Assembly: GCA_001701225.1 (NCBI GenBank)
Contig: DAAQ01000028.1
Location: 1-64,000, forward strand
From: Bacteroidales bacterium H5
GTDB lineage: Bacteria > Bacteroidota > Bacteroidia > Bacteroidales > Muribaculaceae
DNA: 64,000 bases
Direction: 5' to 3'
The translations under genes were made by a program, and so were the position numbers. Within the stretch, counting starts at the first letter, position 1. Each line of letters starts with the position of its first letter. The notes under the pieces are model-generated. The model worked only from the letters and a program-made list of their open reading frames with translations, was not told where the DNA came from and ran no database searches. This document shows, piece by piece, positions 59,575 through 64,000 of the stretch.

Positions 59575-61380
59575 ATGGACAATATCCTTACACTCCTGAC
59601 GGCCCGTCATGCCTCTGAGCATCCCGATGCCCCGGCTCTGTCGGCTCCTGACGGAGATGGAAAATGGCATGACATATCCTGGCGTGAGTTTGACCGCGAC
59701 GTCTGCCGCGTGGCTCGCGCGCTGGCCCGTCTTGGGGTGGGACGGCAGGACTGTGTGGCCACCTTTTCGGCCAACAGGCCCGAGAACCTCATCACTGACT
59801 TTGCCCTCTACCGCCTCCGGGCTGTGTCGGTGTCTATCTATGCCACATCGTCGCCCGAGCAGGTCACATATATCGTGGACGACGCCAAATGCGAGATACT
59901 GTTTGCCGGGAATGCCACCCAGTATCATCACGCCCGCATTGTGCAGCGCATGCTGCCGGGATTGCGCACCATCGTGGTCATCAAGCCGATAGAGCTTGAC
60001 GAGGATGACAAGACCTCGATGCTATGGAGCGATTTCATCAGGCTTGGCGACGATGCCGACGCCGAGGTCGCCGCCAAGGTCGAGGCCCTGACCGCCGCCG
60101 CGGCACCCGATGACATCGCCACTCTGGTCTATACCTCAGGCACCACAGGCGAGCCCAAGGGCGCCATCCTCACGCATGCCAACTATACCTCCGCCCTCAC
60201 CGCCCATGTCGAGCGGCTCACCACCGTGACCCCTCAGGATGTCTCGATGGCCTTTCTGCCACTGAGCCACATCTTCGAGAAGGGTTTCACATATTTCTGC
60301 CTCGTCGTAGGGGCCAAGGTCGCCGTCAACCGCGACCCGCACGTAATCCAGGACACCATCAAGGAGGTGCGTCCTACCTGCATGTGCTCAGTGCCGAGGT
60401 TCTGGGAGAAGGTCTATACCGCCGTCCAGGAGAAAATCTCGACAATGGGTCTGGTGCAGCGTACGATGGTGCGCCTTGCGCTGCGTGTCGGCCACAGGCG
60501 CAACATAGACTATGTGCGCTGCGGACGCCCTGTGCCGGTGATGCTCGAGCAGGCATACCGTTTCTTCGACGCCAAGGTGTTCGCGCAGCTGCGTGGCGCC
60601 ATCGGCTTCGACAAGCCCAACATCTTCCCGACGGCAGGTGCCCCGGTATCGGACACTCTGGTCGAGTTCTTCCATTCGTGCGGCCTGTTCATAATGGTAG
60701 GCTATGGCCTCTCCGAGACAACCGCCACCGTGACCTGTTTCCCGATGACAGGCTATGAGATAGGCTCTGTCGGCACCAATCTGCCGGGTGTCGAGGTGAG
60801 GATAGGCCAGGACTCCGAGGTAGAGGTCAAGGGCCCCACCATAATGCGCGGCTATTACAACAAGCCCGAAGCAACCGAGGAGGCCTTCACCGAGGACGGA
60901 TGGTTCCGTACGGGCGATGCGGGATATATAGATGCCCACGGCGCACTGTATCTCACAGACCGCATCAAGGATCTCTTCAAGACATCCAACGGCAAGTACA
61001 TAGCGCCCCAGGCCATAGAGGCGCGTCTGGGCACCGACAAGTTCATCGAACAGGTCGCAGTCATAGGTGACAGCCGCAAGTTTGTCTCGGCGCTGATTGT
61101 GCCCAATTATGAGGCCATACGCGTATGGGCCGACGAGAACAAAGTGCCCAAGGCATCCACCCCGGCTGAGATTGCCAAGTCGTCCGAGGTGCACAGGATG
61201 ATGGAGGAGCGCCTTGAGAAGCTGCAGCGCGGCCTGGCATCGTTCGAGAAGATAAAGCGCTTCACCATCATGCCCAAGGAGTTCACGATGGAGTCGGGCG
61301 AGCTCACCAACACCCTCAAGCTGAAACGCCGCGTCATAGCCGAGCGTTACAGGAAGGCGATAGACAAGATGTATCAGTAA
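59575..61380 (+). CDS. Long-chain acyl-CoA synthetase (AMP-binding)
   Basis: 601 residues. The adenylating enzyme signature YTSGTTGEPKG is at 186-196; GYGLSETTATVT and GWFRTGDAGYID follow, then the hinge DRIKDLFKTSNGKYI with the C-terminal catalytic-lysine domain. It activates fatty acids to acyl-CoA; the length matches the FadD15-like/long-chain ligase group. asd follows after 19 bp with no promoter box, so they are probably co-transcribed although not metabolically linked. Confidence 0.93.
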   Translation: MDNILTLLTARHASEHPDAPALSAPDGDGKWHDISWREFDRDVCRVARALARLGVGRQDCVATFSANRPENLITDFALYRLRAVSVSIYATSSPEQVTYIVDDAKCEILFAGNATQYHHARIVQRMLPGLRTIVVIKPIELDEDDKTSMLWSDFIRLGDDADAEVAAKVEALTAAAAPDDIATLVYTSGTTGEPKGAILTHANYTSALTAHVERLTTVTPQDVSMAFLPLSHIFEKGFTYFCLVVGAKVAVNRDPHVIQDTIKEVRPTCMCSVPRFWEKVYTAVQEKISTMGLVQRTMVRLALRVGHRRNIDYVRCGRPVPVMLEQAYRFFDAKVFAQLRGAIGFDKPNIFPTAGAPVSDTLVEFFHSCGLFIMVGYGLSETTATVTCFPMTGYEIGSVGTNLPGVEVRIGQDSEVEVKGPTIMRGYYNKPEATEEAFTEDGWFRTGDAGYIDAHGALYLTDRIKDLFKTSNGKYIAPQAIEARLGTDKFIEQVAVIGDSRKFVSALIVPNYEAIRVWADENKVPKASTPAEIAKSSEVHRMMEERLEKLQRGLASFEKIKRFTIMPKEFTMESGELTNTLKLKRRVIAERYRKAIDKMYQ

Positions 61381-61399
61381 TCAATAAACCTAAAGAAAT

Positions 61400-62410
61400 A
61401 TGAAAGTAGCGATTGTAGGCGTCAGCGGCGCCGTTGGCCAGGAGTTCCTCCGCGTGCTCGACGAGCAGGACTTCCCCCTCGACGAGCTTGTGCTCTTCGG
61501 ATCCGAGCGTTCGGCCGGACGCAAATATACATGGCGCGGCAAGGAATATACCGTGCAGCTCCTGCGCGACGAGCCCGACGATTTCAAGGGGGTGGATTTC
61601 GCGTTCACATCGGCCGGAGCCGGGGTGTCGAAGAAGTTCGCTCCCGTCATCACCGCGCATGGCGCCGTGATGATAGACAACTCGTCGGCCTTCCGTATGG
61701 ACGCCGACGTGCCTCTGGTAGTTCCCGAGGTCAACGGTGACGATGCGTTCAACGCCCCGCGCGGCATCATCGCCAACCCCAACTGCACCACCATCATCAT
61801 GGTCGTGGCACTCAAGCCGATTATGGACCTGTCGCCCATCAGGCGTGTACATGTGGCCACGTATCAGGCCGCGAGCGGTGCCGGAGCCTCGGCCATGGAC
61901 GAGCTCGTGAAGCAGTATGCCGAACTTGCCGAGGGCAAGGAGCCGACCGTCGAGAAATTCGCCTATCAGCTGGCCTACAACCTCATACCCCACATCGATG
62001 TCTTCACCGACAACGACTATACCAAGGAGGAGATGAAGATGTTCAACGAGACCCGCAAGATAATGCACGCCCCCGGTCTCAGCGTCAGCGCCACCTGTGT
62101 GCGCGTGCCCGTCGTGAGGGCCCACAGCGAGGCCGTATGGGTCGAGACAGAGCGTCCGCTCGAGATCGGCGAGGTGCGCGATGCCTTCGCCAAGGCCGAG
62201 GGTCTGGTGGTGGTCGACGAGCCTGCCGCCAAGAAATATCCCATGCCGCTCGATGCCGCCGGGACCGACCCCGTATATGTCGGACGTCTGCGCAAGGACC
62301 TCGCCAACCCCAACGGCGTGACATTCTGGCTGGTGGGCGACCAGATCAAGAAGGGAGCCGCCCTCAATGCCGTGCAGATAGCACAGTACATGCTCAGCCA
62401 CCGCAAGTGA
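61400..62410 (+). CDS. asd: Aspartate-semialdehyde dehydrogenase
   Basis: 336 residues. It reduces aspartyl-4-phosphate to the semialdehyde on the way to lysine/diaminopimelate, threonine and methionine. NADP-binding GVSGAVGQEFLRVL, nucleophile Cys129 in NPNCTT, and the catalytic His in VRAHSEAVW are visible. Length is typical. A GC-rich stem-loop follows at 62434-62475. Confidence 0.96.
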   Translation: MKVAIVGVSGAVGQEFLRVLDEQDFPLDELVLFGSERSAGRKYTWRGKEYTVQLLRDEPDDFKGVDFAFTSAGAGVSKKFAPVITAHGAVMIDNSSAFRMDADVPLVVPEVNGDDAFNAPRGIIANPNCTTIIMVVALKPIMDLSPIRRVHVATYQAASGAGASAMDELVKQYAELAEGKEPTVEKFAYQLAYNLIPHIDVFTDNDYTKEEMKMFNETRKIMHAPGLSVSATCVRVPVVRAHSEAVWVETERPLEIGEVRDAFAKAEGLVVVDEPAAKKYPMPLDAAGTDPVYVGRLRKDLANPNGVTFWLVGDQIKKGAALNAVQIAQYMLSHRK

Positions 62411-62433
62411 GCCGGGCCTGATCGCCATACACC

Positions 62434-62475
62434 GCCCCGGGACGCTGGTTACACAACAATCATGCGTCCCGGGGC
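62434..62475. terminator. GC-rich stem-loop after asd
   Basis: 12-bp arms (GCCCCGGGACGC and its complement) with an 18-base loop. No T-run, so intrinsic termination would be weak. Confidence 0.55.
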
Positions 62476-62503
62476 TGACTCTGTGCATTAATTGTCAGAT
62501 TAT

Positions 62504-62534
62504 TTTGTCGTACGGCGAAAAATAGCTATCTTTG
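62504..62534 (+). promoter_or_regulatory. psd-pssA promoter
   Basis: TTTG at 62504-62507, 19-bp spacer, TATCTTTG at 62527-62534. Leader about 57 nt. Confidence 0.75.
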
Positions 62535-62594
62535 CGCATTTAAAACTGCAAACTGACCCTTGCATCAAGGCAAATACACCCCGATAAGGCACTA

Positions 62595-63260
62595 ATGAGA
62601 GTAAAGATTCACCGCGAAGGCACCAACATCCTGCTGGTATTGCTGCTGATAATGATTGTCATCAATCTGTCGGCATGGATGTTCATTCGCCCTGCCGTGA
62701 TTCCGATAGTCTTCTCGAGCATCTGCGGAGTGCTGTATCTGCTTGTGGTCAACTTTTTCCGCTCGCCGCGGCGCACGTTCAGGGGCGACCGCGAGAGGGT
62801 GGTGGTGTCGAGCGTAGACGGCACCGTGGTGGCCCTCGAGGAGGTCTTCGAGCCCGAGGTGCTGCGCCGCAAGGTGAGGATGCTGTCGGTGTTCATGTCG
62901 GTGTTCAACGTACATGCCAACTGGTTTCCCGTCGACGGCGAGGTGCTGATGGTGCGCCATCACAAGGGGCGCTTCCTGAGCGCGTATCTGCCCAAGGCGA
63001 GCATCGAGAACGAACGGTCTACCGTGCTGATACGTGCCGCCAACGGCCAGGAGATACTCATGCGCCAGATAGCCGGAGCCGTGGCACGCCGCATCGTGAC
63101 ATACGCGCAGCCCGGCGAGCCTGCCGACATCGAAGACCATATGGGGTTCATCAAGTTCGGCTCGCGAGTCGACATATATCTGCCCCTCGACGCAGAGATA
63201 TACGTCAAGGTCGGTGACAAGACCGTAGGAGGTGTCACCACCGTGGGGCGTCTCAGGTAA
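62595..63260 (+). CDS. psd: Phosphatidylserine decarboxylase, short form
   Basis: 221 residues. It decarboxylates phosphatidylserine to phosphatidylethanolamine. An N-terminal membrane segment pair (residues 11-55) is followed by FFRSPRR, VDGTVV, the conserved MSVFNVHANWFPVDG, and the self-cleavage site Gly189-Ser190 (KFGSRVD), where Ser190 becomes the pyruvoyl group. This is the compact ~220-residue type found in Bacteroidetes. pssA begins 7 bp downstream. Confidence 0.95.
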   Translation: MRVKIHREGTNILLVLLLIMIVINLSAWMFIRPAVIPIVFSSICGVLYLLVVNFFRSPRRTFRGDRERVVVSSVDGTVVALEEVFEPEVLRRKVRMLSVFMSVFNVHANWFPVDGEVLMVRHHKGRFLSAYLPKASIENERSTVLIRAANGQEILMRQIAGAVARRIVTYAQPGEPADIEDHMGFIKFGSRVDIYLPLDAEIYVKVGDKTVGGVTTVGRLR

Positions 63261-63267
63261 AAAACAC

Positions 63268-63993
63268 ATGCCCGCAATGAAAAGCATAATCTCATATATC
63301 CCCAACACGATCACCTGCCTCAATCTGCTCTGCGGCACTGTGGCGGTGGTGCTTGCTCTCAATCCCGAGATGTCGATGTGGGGACTCGCGGCCCAGACAT
63401 GGGCCTTCATATTTATCGGCGCAGCTACCGTATTTGATTTCTGGGACGGCTTCTCGGCCCGTCTGCTCAAGGCATATTCGCCCATGGGCAAGGAGCTCGA
63501 CTCGCTCAGCGACCTTGTCAGCTTCGGGCTCGCTCCCACCATGCTCGTGCTGTCGCTGATGCTCTCGTGCGCGGCCAGCAAGTGGATAGCCCTGGCGAGC
63601 CTGCTGATTGTGGTGTGCGGAGCCCTCCGTCTGGCCAAGTTCAATGTAGACACTCGTCAGACCACATCTTTCATCGGACTCCCCATACCCGCCAACGCCA
63701 TCTTCTGGATCGGTGCCCTGGGCTGGATCAACGTCCACGGCTATCCCGGCGACATCGTGATGTGTGTGCTCATCGTGGCCCTGTCGTTGCTGATGGTGAG
63801 CGAGATAAAGATGTTCTCGCTCAAGTTCCACACCTGGGGTGTGCGCGAGAATGTGCGCCGCTATGTCATCATGCTTGCCGCAGTGCTTTTCGTCATCACC
63901 GACGGCGTGGCCGGACTGGCGTGGACCATAGTGCTCTACGTGCTCATCTCGCTGCTGGGCAAGCGCACCGACCCCGATGCCGAGGGCAAATAA
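63268..63993 (+). CDS. pssA: CDP-diacylglycerol--serine O-phosphatidyltransferase
   Basis: 241 residues from ATG 63268 (an ATG at 63277 is equally possible). It makes phosphatidylserine for Psd. The CDP-alcohol motif is intact: FDFWDGFSARLL then GKELDSLSDL, with the DSLSD form typical of PssA. About eight hydrophobic segments. It is the third CDP-alcohol transferase in this window. Operon with psd. Confidence 0.94.
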   Translation: MPAMKSIISYIPNTITCLNLLCGTVAVVLALNPEMSMWGLAAQTWAFIFIGAATVFDFWDGFSARLLKAYSPMGKELDSLSDLVSFGLAPTMLVLSLMLSCAASKWIALASLLIVVCGALRLAKFNVDTRQTTSFIGLPIPANAIFWIGALGWINVHGYPGDIVMCVLIVALSLLMVSEIKMFSLKFHTWGVRENVRRYVIMLAAVLFVITDGVAGLAWTIVLYVLISLLGKRTDPDAEGK

Positions 63994-64000
63994 TTTCTGA

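Overview
The window is a high-GC, gene-dense stretch of a Bacteroidales chromosome. The order is supported by repeated TAnnTTTG promoter boxes (often with TTTG about 19-20 bp upstream), by lipoprotein signals, and by Bacteroidetes-type families: DUF4369, DUF2723, SIMPL, a DUF6452/DUF6048-like pair, RecD-like helicase beside PhoH, and large PA14-type GH3, GH95 and GH2 glycosidases. The GC content and family mix suggest a Muribaculaceae-like gut bacterium, but no rRNA or tRNA was seen that could settle this. There is no phage, insertion sequence or CRISPR array.

Layout. 1-477 is gene-free and holds two inverted copies of a multi-hairpin repeat; a third copy lies at 53856-54060. 478-3077 encodes two lipoproteins. 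3101-4381 is an ATPase/DUF4143 gene bracketed by two near-identical palindromes. 4404-16759 is a long minus-strand block: a fused nucleotidyltransferase/CDP-alcohol transferase, a polytopic protein, trpS, a DUF2723 membrane protein, pdxA, an ATP-grasp protein, GtrA, a CDP-alcohol phosphatidyltransferase and a PAP2/inositol-phosphorylceramide-synthase-like protein. The last three recall the inositol-lipid cluster of Bacteroides. 16886-19956 holds a prolyl oligopeptidase and a lipoprotein. 20015-23671 (minus) is an envelope-biogenesis block: lptE-like, TPR protein, secG, msbA-like. 23770-28188 is a plus-strand operon ending in phoH, facing a RecD-like helicase. 29779-33481 joins a four-helix-bundle protein to a BtuFCD/FecBCD-type uptake system.

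The second half holds phospholipase A, GH3 xylosidase/glucosidase, glmS, GH95, a SIMPL protein, a short surface-glycan operon (sugar transferase, aminotransferase, 4,6-dehydratase: a Pgl-like C-E-F set), an OmpA-type porin, a secreted protein, pyruvate:ferredoxin oxidoreductase, purU, an SH3-like protein, GH2 beta-galactosidase, an Lrp regulator divergent from KDPG aldolase, an acyl-CoA ligase, asd, psd and pssA. Lipid head-group chemistry is a theme: PE synthesis (pssA, psd), probable inositol lipids, an unusual CDP-alcohol enzyme and a phospholipase.

The most interesting non-genic signals are the multi-hairpin repeats, the palindromes around the DUF4143 ATPase, two covarying hairpins at 49921-50023, a candidate small RNA at about 59245-59316 (minus), a recurrent class of 9-bp (once 7-bp) period arrays between genes, and promoter boxes so close to start codons that three mRNAs should be nearly leaderless.
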